Shown: positions 1 to 9,494 of the stretch, piece after piece
Layout: the number at the start of each line of letters is the position of its first letter
Position numbering within the stretch: the first letter of the stretch is position 1
NCBI GenBank assembly: GCA_964020085.1
Contig: OZ026605.1
Span: 709,201 to 773,200, forward strand
Length of the DNA stretch: 64,000 bases
Source: Micromussa lordhowensis
Taxonomy: Eukaryota > Cnidaria > Anthozoa > Scleractinia > Lobophylliidae
Direction: 5' to 3'
Notes under the pieces: generated by a model
Told to the model about the DNA's origin: nothing
The model's database searches: none
The model's input: only the letters and a program-made list of their open reading frames with translations
Made by a program: the position numbers and the translations under genes

Positions 1-59
1 TTATATGGCTAGCTCCGCGAGCGGGCAAGATGAATCAAATTCTGCGCTGTGATTGGTTA

Positions 60-97
60 CCCGAGCGGGCAAGATGGAGCCATCTTGCCCGCTCGGG
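60..97. repeat. Perfect 18-bp hairpin
   Basis: Arms 60-77 and 80-97 are perfect reverse complements separated by 2 bases. The arm motif CGAGCGGGCAAGATG also occurs once more just upstream (about 17-31). This looks like the tip of a GC-rich hairpin element, probably a MITE fragment cut by the window edge. Confidence 0.7.
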
Positions 98-246
98 ACT
101 ACCCGCATTGTCCTGCAAGACAAATTTCCCCAAAAGCCATATAATAAATCCTTTATTGACCAAGCTTGTTCAGTCAAGATGGCTTGATATTGGCCTCGTT
201 CTTTTTTTTGCGTGTTTATGGACCTCGACTCGTCTCGGAGTCCTAG

Positions 247-456
247 AAAGGACGGGGGATGCCCGTCGGAAATTTTGAAAAGAACTCCTAAGGAACACCA
301 AGATCCGGTTTAATTTTTTGGGCGGGGCTCGAAATTTTTTCACCCCTAAAAGGTAGCGCAAAAGCTCGCTGTGGACCTTTAGAGGCTGAAGACCTTAAGA
401 GAAACCAGAACCGCGTTTTTAAACCACAAAAGGTACGAAGAGTACCCCTGTCCTTT
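247..456. mobile_element. Dispersed MITE-like repeat, family 'GGACGGG', copy 1
   Basis: It starts AAAGGACGGGG and ends with the near reverse complement (..GTACCCCTGTCCTTT). Inside are phrases such as GTCGGAAATTTTGAAAAGAA and AGAGGCTGAA that recur in two further copies at about 45405-45667 and 51047-51373. Imperfect terminal inverted repeats and no coding capacity point to a non-autonomous DNA element. The superfamily is not determined. Confidence 0.7.
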
Positions 457-1312
457 GATATGGGAGTATCATATACAAGTCGCATGGCTGTAAACTAGCT
501 TAAGCTTAGTGCTTGTATAGCTAAATGTATGACCACTATAAAATAAGATTTAAATTTTACATTATTACCCCCCACCCCCCAGTAAACCCTAACAGTTCTC
601 TTCAGTTTTGGTTGAGAATTTATTTTACTATGACGAGGGAGTGCTTCGTAGATAGGTAGAAAACATCTATTATTTTCGATTCTGCCCCAGATCCTACTGC
701 GCAGCGCGAATTTTAAAATGGTTTCTACATTTGCACTTCCAGCTTGATCAGTTACGCTGTTTGATTGTTGTCTGGGGCAGTTTTATAACTTTTAGTTATA
801 GCTATAACCGTCACTTCTGAAGATGTATGTTGTAACATACGAAACGTCAAGTCAATACAGTTGAGTTTTTAGACCATGTGTTGTCTATGTTTGTTTCAGT
901 TTTGAGGTACTTTCTTCCAATCCCATTCAAACTTCGCTGATTTGTGCAATGAAAGATACATGCACATTCTGCGAAAAAGCTTGAAATGATGTCACTTATA
1001 TTCATGGCAAATATGGCAGTCGGAGTCGTAGACGTACACTGGAGCTTGTCGTCTTTGATTTCAACGACAAGAGTTCATTTCTTTTGTCCTTTATTATTTA
1101 CATTTTTAAGCCACAGTAGGGTGCAGATAATAATTGTCCTAATTAGCAAAGAATGTGTAGGATTCTAGTAGTCTTAGTTTTTTCGTGACTAACTCTTGAC
1201 GGTCACGCGAATTACCTTTGACCGTCTCGTGACGGTCATCATCTGTGAAAGAAGTCACGCCAACCTTTGACGGAACCATATCGGCCCAAACTTGGTTTTT
1301 AAATAACTTTAG
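457..1312. other. Upstream flank of kelch gene 1, no gene seen
   Basis: AT-rich DNA with a short C-run near 570-580. The only structured stretch is a hammerhead-like core at 817-845 (separate entry). Close to the gene, 1198-1240 contains several copies of GACGGTCA/TGACCGTC in both orientations. No supported exon. Confidence 0.5.
817..845 (+). other. Hammerhead-ribozyme-like core, possible Penelope-type relic
   Basis: CTGAAGA (817-823) is followed by a 6-bp stem (825-830 with 835-840, loop TGTA) and then GAAAC (841-845). This is the order of conserved box 1, helix II and conserved box 2 of a hammerhead ribozyme. I could not find a convincing helix I/III partner with a cleavage triplet nearby, so activity is doubtful. 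Hammerhead motifs of this kind are known from Penelope-like retroelements. Confidence 0.3.
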
Positions 1313-3205
1313 ATGGCAGGCTTATCACAGAATCGTGATAACTGCGAACATGATGCTAAACGTAAAAAAAAAATCAAACACGTTTTCAAACCACAAGAAA
1401 CGCCGCAACACCCATGTGACGTTACTCTGGTAGTCAATGGTGGGAAAGCAGAATTTAAAGCTCATGGAGATGTTCTTTCAGAGGCAAGTCCTTTCTTTCA
1501 AAAGCTACTGAGCAGCGGCATGAAGGAGTCTAACGAAGGTGTAGTTCGGTTGGAGATGTTTAGTGAAGCTGTTATGGCGTTAACATTGGAGTTTATTTAC
1601 ACTGGTGGCGCTCAGATATCCACTCTAGAGATTGCTGAAGGCCTAATAGTTTTCGCTGACTATTTGTTTCTTCCAAAACTCAAAACTCTCGCCAAGGGAG
1701 TTGCAGTAAGCCTACAGACGTTGAACATGTCAAATTGCATTTCAAGTTACAATTTTGCCGAAATATACCAATGCGAGGAACTTTTGTCCAAGGCCAGACG
1801 GTTTATCCTTTCAAATTTCACCACCGTGGCGAAAACAGAAGAGTTTATGAACATGTCAAGCAAACGAATTGAAATGTGGATTTCAAGCGATGATATAAAT
1901 GTTAGTGCAGAGGAAGATGTGTTTAAGATCATTCTAACATGGATTAACCGTGACAAAAGTGAACGAAAAAAACATTTCGCCGAACTGTTTCGACATGTTC
2001 GCCTAGTTTATGTCACGCGTGACTACCTACATAGTGATGTCGTGACGAATGAGCTCGTGAGAGATGGTGAAGGTTGCTTGGAACTTGTGAAGGACGCGAT
2101 GAAGTTGATTGACTTTAAAAGCTATCACAATCTCTCTGCCAGACCAAGAAAGTGCCTGGAGACCGCTGTCATTGTCTGCTTCCTCGAAGAGCATATCTTG
2201 GGCTATTTTCCTCGCGAAGACAAGCTGTGTAGGATGGGCGAAAACACATTTTCCCGGGAATTTTCAATTTGCGACCCCCGTTCTCAACTGGTTCCTTGTC
2301 ACGGCAAACTGTATTCTATATTCCCACCTTTGCAACAACTGATATGCTATGATCCATTCTGCAACATGTGGAGGTCACTTCCATTCCCGAAAGGCAGGAG
2401 TTTGCGGCAAATATTTCCTGGAAATGAGGACGAAATGTTCGCTTTGGTGTCGGAATTCACGGAGAATCACCCGAACGACGTTCCTCCGTACATCTCGAAG
2501 TACAGGCCCGAATCAAACACTTGGGAAGATATATCACCATTAAAGTTCACAATGGTGAGTTTATCTTCCCAAGAAGGAATGTGCATTTTAGTAAATGACA
2601 GTTTTATTTATTTCATTGGAGGAAGAAGAATGCGAAACCACTGGAGGCGACCGGTGCTAAAAAATGTGTATAGGTACGATCTTGTTAAAAAACAGGGTGA
2701 GAAGTTAGCCAACTTGCAACTAGAGAGAGCGTTTGCATGCGGAGCTTTCGCGCACGGGAAAATTTTTGTCACTGGCGGAATCAATCGTTATGAAATGATA
2801 TCAAATACATGTGAAGTCTATGATGAAAAAACGAATGAATGGCAGCTTATTGCAAGCTTGCACATGCCTCCTGACACGGTACCACAGATCTTGTCCGTGG
2901 ACGACATACTGTATGCAGTGGCACGTTTCTACGTCAGCGACTCGCTAGGGGCAAAAATTGAGTGCTATGACCCTGATAAGGAGAACTGGAACGAAAGAAC
3001 TGAAATACCTATGCGCGTGAACGCAGCGGAGGTGCGAAAGTACCCGCGTCTTTGTGATTGTTCTGACCGTGTAAACGCTTGTTCAATGAGAATTTTCAAA
3101 GGACTCCTTAGTGAATGCACGATTCAAAAGAAAGCTTCGGCTTCCCTTGTCGTGTCCCGTGACAAAGATGAGACACCTTGTGCGCGCAGGTGTTTGATCA
3201 TGTGA
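1313..3205 (+). CDS. BTB-BACK-kelch protein with C-terminal CaaX box (kelch-like 1)
   Basis: Intronless 630-residue protein. A BTB domain lies at about residues 37-143 (HPCDVTLVV, FKAHGDVLSEASPFF, EFIYTGG), then a BACK region (about 148-260, EEDVFKIILTWI, VRLVYV), then degenerate kelch repeats (about 300-580; clear blades around FIYFIGG, FVTGGIN and ECYDPDKENW). Proteins of this plan normally act as substrate adaptors for Cullin-3 ubiquitin ligases: BTB binds the cullin and dimerises, kelch binds substrate. The last four residues are CLIM, a CaaX box predicted to be farnesylated (X = Met), so membrane anchoring is likely. The first ATG of the frame is used, followed by a Lys-rich leader. The paralogue at 6250-8079 aligns over the full length. 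Substrate unknown. Confidence 0.9.
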   Translation: MAGLSQNRDNCEHDAKRKKKIKHVFKPQETPQHPCDVTLVVNGGKAEFKAHGDVLSEASPFFQKLLSSGMKESNEGVVRLEMFSEAVMALTLEFIYTGGAQISTLEIAEGLIVFADYLFLPKLKTLAKGVAVSLQTLNMSNCISSYNFAEIYQCEELLSKARRFILSNFTTVAKTEEFMNMSSKRIEMWISSDDINVSAEEDVFKIILTWINRDKSERKKHFAELFRHVRLVYVTRDYLHSDVVTNELVRDGEGCLELVKDAMKLIDFKSYHNLSARPRKCLETAVIVCFLEEHILGYFPREDKLCRMGENTFSREFSICDPRSQLVPCHGKLYSIFPPLQQLICYDPFCNMWRSLPFPKGRSLRQIFPGNEDEMFALVSEFTENHPNDVPPYISKYRPESNTWEDISPLKFTMVSLSSQEGMCILVNDSFIYFIGGRRMRNHWRRPVLKNVYRYDLVKKQGEKLANLQLERAFACGAFAHGKIFVTGGINRYEMISNTCEVYDEKTNEWQLIASLHMPPDTVPQILSVDDILYAVARFYVSDSLGAKIECYDPDKENWNERTEIPMRVNAAEVRKYPRLCDCSDRVNACSMRIFKGLLSECTIQKKASASLVVSRDKDETPCARRCLIM

Positions 3206-3254
3206 ACAAAGCAGGTTACAATTAATTTTCACTCTTCTGTAAGAATGTACATAA

Positions 3255-3345
3255 ACAATTACACCCATTTGGCGCGAAAATATGCTCGAATGTTTCTCCG
3301 CGGACATTATCTGTTCCGAGAAGCGAACAGTTTTCCGCGCAAAAC
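3255..3345. mobile_element. Fragment of a hairpin MITE
   Basis: This stretch (phrases GGCGCGAAAATATGCTCG and CTGTTCCGAGAAGCG) is the reverse complement, with differences, of part of the element at about 42296-42430. It sits directly before the LINE tail, so the first residues of the open frame running through here do not belong to the reverse transcriptase. Confidence 0.6.
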
Positions 3346-3893
3346 GGATTATATCGTATTAACTTTACGGAATAAGACACAAAAGCTACAAAATAGAGCA
3401 GCCCGTGTTTTGACCTACTCAAACTATGACGTTGATGCTGGTCACCTGTTTAAACTTCTAGGGTGGAAAAATCGACATTGCCAACAGCAAATTCAAAGAG
3501 CTACGATGGTTTACAAGTCTCTGCACGGGTTGGCTCCAAGTTATCTTACCTCTAAATTTGAAAGGCGAGAAATCGCTTATAACCTAAGAGACTCTGAGTA
3601 TAAACTTAATGTTCCATTACCGCGCACAAACTATTATAAAAATAGCTTCACCTATAGTGGCGCCATTCTCTGGAACCGTCTTTCTTCCAATTTAAGGGAA
3701 GCAGAGTCCCTTGGGCAATTCAAGCGATTACTCAAAGGAGTACTGTAAGGCACGGCATTCGTGGAAAGCAGCTTTTTATTAATATATAATACATACGTAT
3801 ATGTATTCGTTATTATATTATATTAGTTTTAGTTTTAGAAATTTTTAGCTGACGAATTTTGTACCGTGGATAAATAAAGATACTCACTCACTA
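3346..3893 (+). mobile_element. CR1/L2-type LINE, 3' end (5'-truncated)
   Basis: Frame 3346-3748 encodes the C-terminal thumb/tail of a non-LTR reverse transcriptase (QNRAARVLT, LGWKNRHCQQQ, YKSLHGLAPSYL, LWNRLSS). After the stop there is a short 3' UTR ending ATAAATAAAGATACTCACTCACT-like, a short tandem 3' tail as in CR1/L2 elements. All catalytic parts are missing, as expected of a 5'-truncated insertion. It begins about 140 bases after the stop of kelch gene 1 and may lie in its 3' UTR. Confidence 0.85.
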
Positions 3894-3894
3894 T

Positions 3895-4046
3895 TTATTA
3901 TAAATCAAATATTTTTCGCAAAACGCGCAATTTTGAAAATTGGGGAATATCACTCGGATCGATTCCCCAGTTTTAGCTGGGGCATATTCAGTCACGTGCC
4001 GCGTTTAGACCAATCGCGAGCGGGCGAGAATATTTGATGAATTATA
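3895..4046. mobile_element. Small MITE with AAATCAAATATT termini
   Basis: Left end TTATAAATCAAATATTTTTCGC and right end GCGAGAATATTTGATGAATTATA are imperfect inverted repeats. The middle (CAGTTTTAGCTGGGGCATATTCAGTCACGTG, in two pieces) matches the reverse complement of the element at about 42296-42430, so both belong to one family. Confidence 0.65.
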
Positions 4047-5759
4047 AGGTTAAAAATTCTTAATTTACTGCAGACTTGAGGCTGAAAGTACATGTTTATG
4101 TTACAGACTATGTTATTATTAATCAAATATTTGCTCCACGCGCGTGCAAAAGAAATAAACTACTCAATGTAACTAAAACTAAATTAAAGAGAACAAGTGG
4201 CAAGTGGACCGAAAACATGCTATAAAGCATGTGCGGTCAGTTGATATTCAAACTAAGATGAATACAAAGCGCAAGGTCGATACTGTGATACTGAGTTATA
4301 ATAAATAGGTAATAGCTATTTTCTTTTGAAAGAACTGTCTTGAAAGAGCACATTAAATCGAAGTTGTCGAGGGACTAATAAAATTCAGGCCCTTGAAGAA
4401 AACCCCAAACAAACAGAAAAATTCTCAAAAAAATCTGTCCGACAATATCTGGTAGATGGAAAGCAGAAGAGAGTCTCTAGTATATTGTGCGTGGGAATTT
4501 CGTTGTTTTGAATAGTCGAACGATCCTTTTCACGTGTTTGCAACAATAAAACATTTACAAATGACCAGAACTATTTTTTTGAGAGTGTTTAAGGACAGGA
4601 GAATTCAAGGTACACCCTTACTCGTAGTTTAGTTTTTTTTTAAAAAAATTCATATATTTATTGCGTTATATGGCAAATGGGTAGTGGAGGATATAAAATA
4701 TTTAGCCATTTTGTATAATTGAAATATTTTGAATGGTGGCGTTATTGCCCGAGATAAACATTATATGAGTCCTTATAACTCTAAATATAGACTCAAGAAG
4801 CAAAGATAATTATTATTCAGGTTAGCAAGTAGGAAAAGAAGAGTCATTGAATTATTCGGGCAATAGACCATATTAATGACCGGCTCAAACAAGGCATGAA
4901 ATACAGCTTTCAAGTGTGACAGCAATTGCAAATAATGTTGTCGTTTTTGCCGTTCTCGGTAGGGTAGAACTAAGGTCATCGAAGAACGATTTCCCATCAG
5001 CAATGTGAATGTGCCGGACTTACGTATTTTCCTGAAAAACGTGTGGAAATTTGAAAGAAAAAAATTAAAATTAATCTGTAGTCCCACAAAAAATATTACC
5101 TGTTTAGAACGTGCGTCAGTAACAACGCGCTTAAATAATTTCCATTGCTGCGAGCAATAAAATTTATGGAGTCGATTTCCACTAACACGCAATTTGTGCG
5201 TTCGTGCTGACGTCACGCCATTCCGTACGTACGTAAAAGTGACTTGACAATTTGAGTAATTTGTATACAGCGGCTGAGGAACTCAAGCCAGTATGCTTTC
5301 CTAAAAACCAATATCATTAGTTTAAAATTAAAGGTTGCCACTGTGAAACAAATTCTTCAAAAATCAATTTTGCAGGCGTAATTTTACGAAAGTTATATGA
5401 TGTTGATTCCACAAGCGGCTTACGCTAGTATTGTGCAACTTCCTACCGTGATAAAGGTTAGCTTAATTTGGGGCTGAAGAACTCAGTTCTACTTCCCACG
5501 CCGAAGTTCGGCGTGGGAAGTATCAACAAATCGCGGAAATGAACCTTCCCGAAAATATGCCCCAAATCTCATGATCTCAGACGCAAGTATCTTTGCAATG
5601 ATAAGCGCTTGCAAATATACTGATAATTCTTAGAAGAAAGATAGAACTTCTTTCGATTATCAAATCCCTCATTGCGTACAGCTTGTTTAGTTGTATTGAG
5701 TGTCGTTACAGTATGTTCGGAGTACTTCATAAAGACTGTTGTCTGATAGTGTCTGTTAG
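4047..5759. other. Intergenic, no gene seen
   Basis: Only short chance open frames occur, the longest (4773-5216, - strand) without recognisable domains or splice support. A perfect hairpin lies at 5491-5521. Confidence 0.5.
5491..5521. repeat. Perfect 15-bp hairpin
   Basis: Arms 5491-5505 and 5507-5521 (ACTTCCCACGCCGAA and its complement) are separated by one base. Probably the core of a small palindromic element. Function unknown. Confidence 0.6.
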
Positions 5760-5890
5760 GAGAGAATCAATTTCAAACTTTAAGGATTTCAAAGTGTTCT
5801 CTTGCCATGGCAAGCTGCACTATTTTTAATTTGTGAACTTTGTTTATCGAGCACTGCTTTGCTACGATCCTTTGTCTAACCTTCCAAATA
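5760..5890 (+). pseudogene. Relic of a kelch-like gene
   Basis: The DNA around 5785-5875 matches 7185-7290 of the intact gene 2 (shared phrases CTTGCCATGGCAAGCTG-like and CTGCTTTGCTA-GATCCTTTGTCT). The frame is broken by stops and no BTB part is nearby. This is a fragment of an older paralogue, just upstream of gene 2. Confidence 0.7.
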
Positions 5891-6153
5891 TAAACCCAAA
5901 CATTTTTTAGAAACGGAAATATTTCCCAGCTTCTTATAATATCTTCCTTCCCCCGAAAATAACTCCGCCGCGCTACAAAGCTATTTGAACAAATCGTGAA
6001 AAGCCAACGGCTTGTTCTCAGAATTTCACGGAATGAGCCTCAAAAAAGGTAAAGAAAATGTTCGCGACTGACTGGTTCTTTATATATCTTGATGACAAGG
6101 CATAAAGCAATTTATCAGTAACAATTATAAAAAGAAGGGAATTTTAAGTTCCA

Positions 6154-6161
6154 TGACGTCA
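6154..6161 (+). promoter_or_regulatory. Consensus CRE (TGACGTCA) upstream of kelch gene 2
   Basis: A full palindromic CREB/ATF site lies 88 bases before the chosen ATG at 6250. Position and perfect match make it a candidate promoter element. It could also be chance. Confidence 0.4.
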
Positions 6162-6249
6162 TTAGACTGCTTGCGAGGGATTATTATTTAAATTACCATA
6201 TTATCGTCGTTAGTCATCACAAACATTGAAAACTCTGCATCGTTTACTT

Positions 6250-8079
6250 ATGGAAGCCTCTTCGCCCATAAATGATAACTCTCAGAGTTTCACCCTACAT
6301 AAAGAAAGTTTGAGTAGAGTTTTTGTGCCATGGGAGACATGCGAACATCCATTTGACCTGACGTTGGTAGTGGAACATGGGAAGCAATTCAGAGTGCATA
6401 AAGATGTTCTTTCAGACGCCAGCCCTTTCTTTGAAAAGCTGCTGAACAGCGACATGAAGGAGGCTAAAGAAGGAATGGTTCAGTTGGAGATGTTCACCGA
6501 GTCTGTTATGACGGCTACACTGGAATTTATTTACACTGGAGGTGTGCGAATATCGACTCAGGAGATCGCTGAGGGTCTGATCGTCATGGCGGACTATTTG
6601 TTTCTTCCAAACCTGAAACCTCCTGCTGAAGAAATTATAATGCGGAAACTGAATGCATCAAACTGTATTTCAACCTGCTACTTTGCAGAAAAATATCAAT
6701 GCAACGAACTTGTTTCCAAGATCAAGAACTTCATCTTTGCAAACTTCACCGCTGTATCGAAAACAGAAGAGTTTCTGAGCATGTCGAGCGAAGAGCTCGA
6801 AAGTTGGATATCAAGTGACGAAGTGGTTGTTGACAGTGAGGAAGATGTGTTTAAAATCATTCTAACATGGACTGAACACAGCAAAGACGAGCGAAAAAAG
6901 TATTTCGCCAACCTGTTTCGTCAAGTTCGACTGGTATATGTGTCACGTGACTTTCTATGCAGTGATATCCTATCAAATGATCTTGTCAAAACTAAAAAAG
7001 GGTGTTTGAACCTTGTTATGGATGCTGTAGAGTCAAACAATTCTAAAAACTGCAGAAATGTTCCAGTAACTCCAAGAAAGTCGCAACAGACCTCTTTTAT
7101 CGTAGCGTGTGTGCAAAAATATATTCTGTGCTATTTTCCACGCGAGGAAAGGTGGTATCTGCTGGGAGAGACAGATTCAATTTTGAAGGACTTCGAAGTA
7201 TTCTCTTATCATGGCAAGCTGTACTTTTTAAAACTTACAGGCTTTTTACATTCAGAACTGCTTTGCTATGATCCTTTGTCTGACAGCTGGACGAGGCAGC
7301 GATATAAGGAAACCAGATATGTCAGGCAAATATTTGTGAGAAACGAAGACGAAGTTTACGCTTTGGTTTCCGATGGATGTCTTGAATGTGAGAATTTAGG
7401 ATGCTTGTGTTATGCAAGAAAAAAACGTGTGTCCTTCCTACGAAAGTACAATCCAGAATCGAACGAATGGCAGGAAATATCATCATTTGATTTTGGTTCA
7501 AAGGAAGGAATTTGTGTCGTAGTCAAAGACAATTTTATTTATTTCATCGGTGGAGGTGTCCGGGAGCATCATGGGTACAGAAATCTCCCGGATGTTGACA
7601 GGTATGACCTGAATCAAAACCAGTGGGAGAAAGTCGCTGACGCTCAAGAAGGAAGAATGTTTGCTTGTGGAGCGGCCACGAAAGACAGACTTTTCATCGT
7701 TGGTGGACTTGATCGTGAAGGAATGACCTCAAACACTTGTGAAGTGTACAACGAAACCAGAGACGAGTGGCACTTCATTGCAAACTTGAACGCGAACCCG
7801 AGTTTTTTGAGCAGTATGGTATGCTGTGACGGCAAGGTGTATGTACTGGGTGGTTGCTATGACAACGAATCGCATCACACAGTTGAATGCTATGATCCCG
7901 ACAATGATGAGTGGAAGGTGAACACTGAATTGCCTTTCCATATTCCAATGGGGAATGGACTCTATTACTTACATGCTTGTTCAATGACAGTTTTCACGCG
8001 ATCCGTTAACAAACGTCCAATGACTTTGCTATCACGCTCCGGTATGCGGGTTGATAAAACCAAATGCGTCGTAATGTAA
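6250..8079 (+). CDS. BTB-BACK-kelch protein with C-terminal CaaX box (kelch-like 2)
   Basis: Intronless, 609 residues from the first ATG of the frame at 6250; the frame stays open upstream to 6226 but without an ATG. BTB at about residues 36-135 (HPFDLTLVVEHG, FRVHKDVLSDASPFF), BACK at about 140-250 (EEDVFKIILTW, VRLVYVSRDF), kelch repeats at about 280-570 with good blades (FIYFIGGGV, LFIVGGLD, VYVLGGCYDN, VECYDPDNDEW). Better preserved kelch propeller than gene 1. A Cullin-3 adaptor role is inferred from the family. It ends KCVVM, a CaaX box of the farnesyl type, shared in kind but not in sequence with gene 1 (CLIM). It may have its own promoter (CRE at 6154). Confidence 0.9.
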   Translation: MEASSPINDNSQSFTLHKESLSRVFVPWETCEHPFDLTLVVEHGKQFRVHKDVLSDASPFFEKLLNSDMKEAKEGMVQLEMFTESVMTATLEFIYTGGVRISTQEIAEGLIVMADYLFLPNLKPPAEEIIMRKLNASNCISTCYFAEKYQCNELVSKIKNFIFANFTAVSKTEEFLSMSSEELESWISSDEVVVDSEEDVFKIILTWTEHSKDERKKYFANLFRQVRLVYVSRDFLCSDILSNDLVKTKKGCLNLVMDAVESNNSKNCRNVPVTPRKSQQTSFIVACVQKYILCYFPREERWYLLGETDSILKDFEVFSYHGKLYFLKLTGFLHSELLCYDPLSDSWTRQRYKETRYVRQIFVRNEDEVYALVSDGCLECENLGCLCYARKKRVSFLRKYNPESNEWQEISSFDFGSKEGICVVVKDNFIYFIGGGVREHHGYRNLPDVDRYDLNQNQWEKVADAQEGRMFACGAATKDRLFIVGGLDREGMTSNTCEVYNETRDEWHFIANLNANPSFLSSMVCCDGKVYVLGGCYDNESHHTVECYDPDNDEWKVNTELPFHIPMGNGLYYLHACSMTVFTRSVNKRPMTLLSRSGMRVDKTKCVVM

Positions 8080-9494
8080 TGCATATATGGAGTACATTTT
8101 CACGAATCATGATCATCACTGATAACTGACTTTGGCTGTCGTGTAATTCTTTTTCTGTAAATATGTTACTCTTTAAAATCATGTTTCTTTCTCCGTAATT
8201 TTATTTACTGAGAGTATTAAACTATCAAAACCACAGAGGTTCAACTTCCTTTACTGAGTCCCAATGAAACGTTTAGCAACCAGAAATGCAGCAGATTTCA
8301 TGAGCATTTATGAAATTATGAAGCCAAACATATTATTATTTTAGACTGCCCATTTGAGTGTAAGATATCATCTGCTTTTGAAAATATAAGGTTAAATTCT
8401 TTGAAATACCAATTTGAAGGCCATTGTTGGAGGAAAATACACCAAAAATGCCCGAGGGGGGGGGGGGTACTCCCATATATGGGCTATATAGGTATGTACC
8501 GCGGGATAGGGTAGGGTTTTTGACGTGTTTGATCCTTAAATAGGGAATCATTTTTGCCCCTGTTGGCATTGTGTTCCCAGTGAGATCCTTAGATAGGGTG
8601 CCTAAATTGTAGCAGCTGAAAGTGCAGTAGGTAAATGCCCAGCTAAACGAAAAACAAATGATCTGTCAAAACTGAACCTTCGATTAACTTCCAGCGTTAT
8701 ACAAACGAAATAAAACCGACCCGTGCACGCTATTCTTAGGTTTTGATTTCCCCTTCAATAGGGTGTTATTTTTCGGGTTTGGGCTTTATCCTTTAGCCTT
8801 AAATAGGCTCAGGGTTTAAGAACCTTCGCGGCACACACCTATCCGAAATTCACGGAAGTAATCCCCCCCCCTCCTGGGTGAAAATGTTCGTCAATTTGGA
8901 CTTTCCTATCTTACTCGAGGAATTTTTTATCATGTAGTATGGCCGAAAGCTATTAAACAAACCATCAAAATATTAACACCAGTGCTAAATAGATCATACC
9001 ACATGTTTGATTACATGACTGAGAAGATTATTGCATTGTGATTGCCTGACTGAAGCAGGCCAATTTATCATCAAATTTTGAATTTGCATTGTAGGGCGCA
9101 AGTTCGTAATTTTTTTCAAACATATAATAAATGAGAGCTTGAGCAATTCAGGATTTACACTACTCGCGATAATAGAAAATTATTTCAGATTGCGCTTTCT
9201 TTGTCTAAATCCTTACAGTCAAACCCTGAGTGAAGCGTACCCCTCAAGCAGTCAAGATTACATTAATGAATTGATTATTTGAATATTGAACCCGCTAGTC
9301 GTTCCAAAAATACGGCTAATGGGTCTAATGTTCAAAAAATCAATTTAATACTGATTTTTGAAATCATGATTTCAATATTACAATATGCAAATAATGAATG
9401 AGAAAGTGAATGAGAAAACTTGAAAACGGTGCATGCACCGCTCAGAGACGAATTTGAGTACAGAAGCAGTAGTTTAAATTGCAAAATTGTATCA
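8080..9494. other. Intergenic between kelch copies
   Basis: Apart from the inverted-repeat element at about 8450-8879 nothing is recognised. The remainder is AT-rich with stops in all frames. Confidence 0.5.
8450..8879. mobile_element. MITE with G-run/C-run termini
   Basis: The left end is a run of G followed by TACTCCCATATATGGGC and ATAGGTATGTACCGCGG. The right end carries the complement (CGCGGCACACACCTAT, then a C-run). These imperfect terminal inverted repeats enclose AT-rich DNA with repeated AAATAGGG motifs and no coding frame. Confidence 0.65.

Noticed and set aside
817..845. Functional hammerhead ribozyme
   Set aside because: Core boxes and helix II are good, but I found no paired helix I/III with a cleavage triplet; kept only as a hammerhead-like motif.
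4773..5216. 147-codon minus-strand open frame
   Set aside because: No domain, odd composition, no splice or promoter support, and no paralogue in the window.
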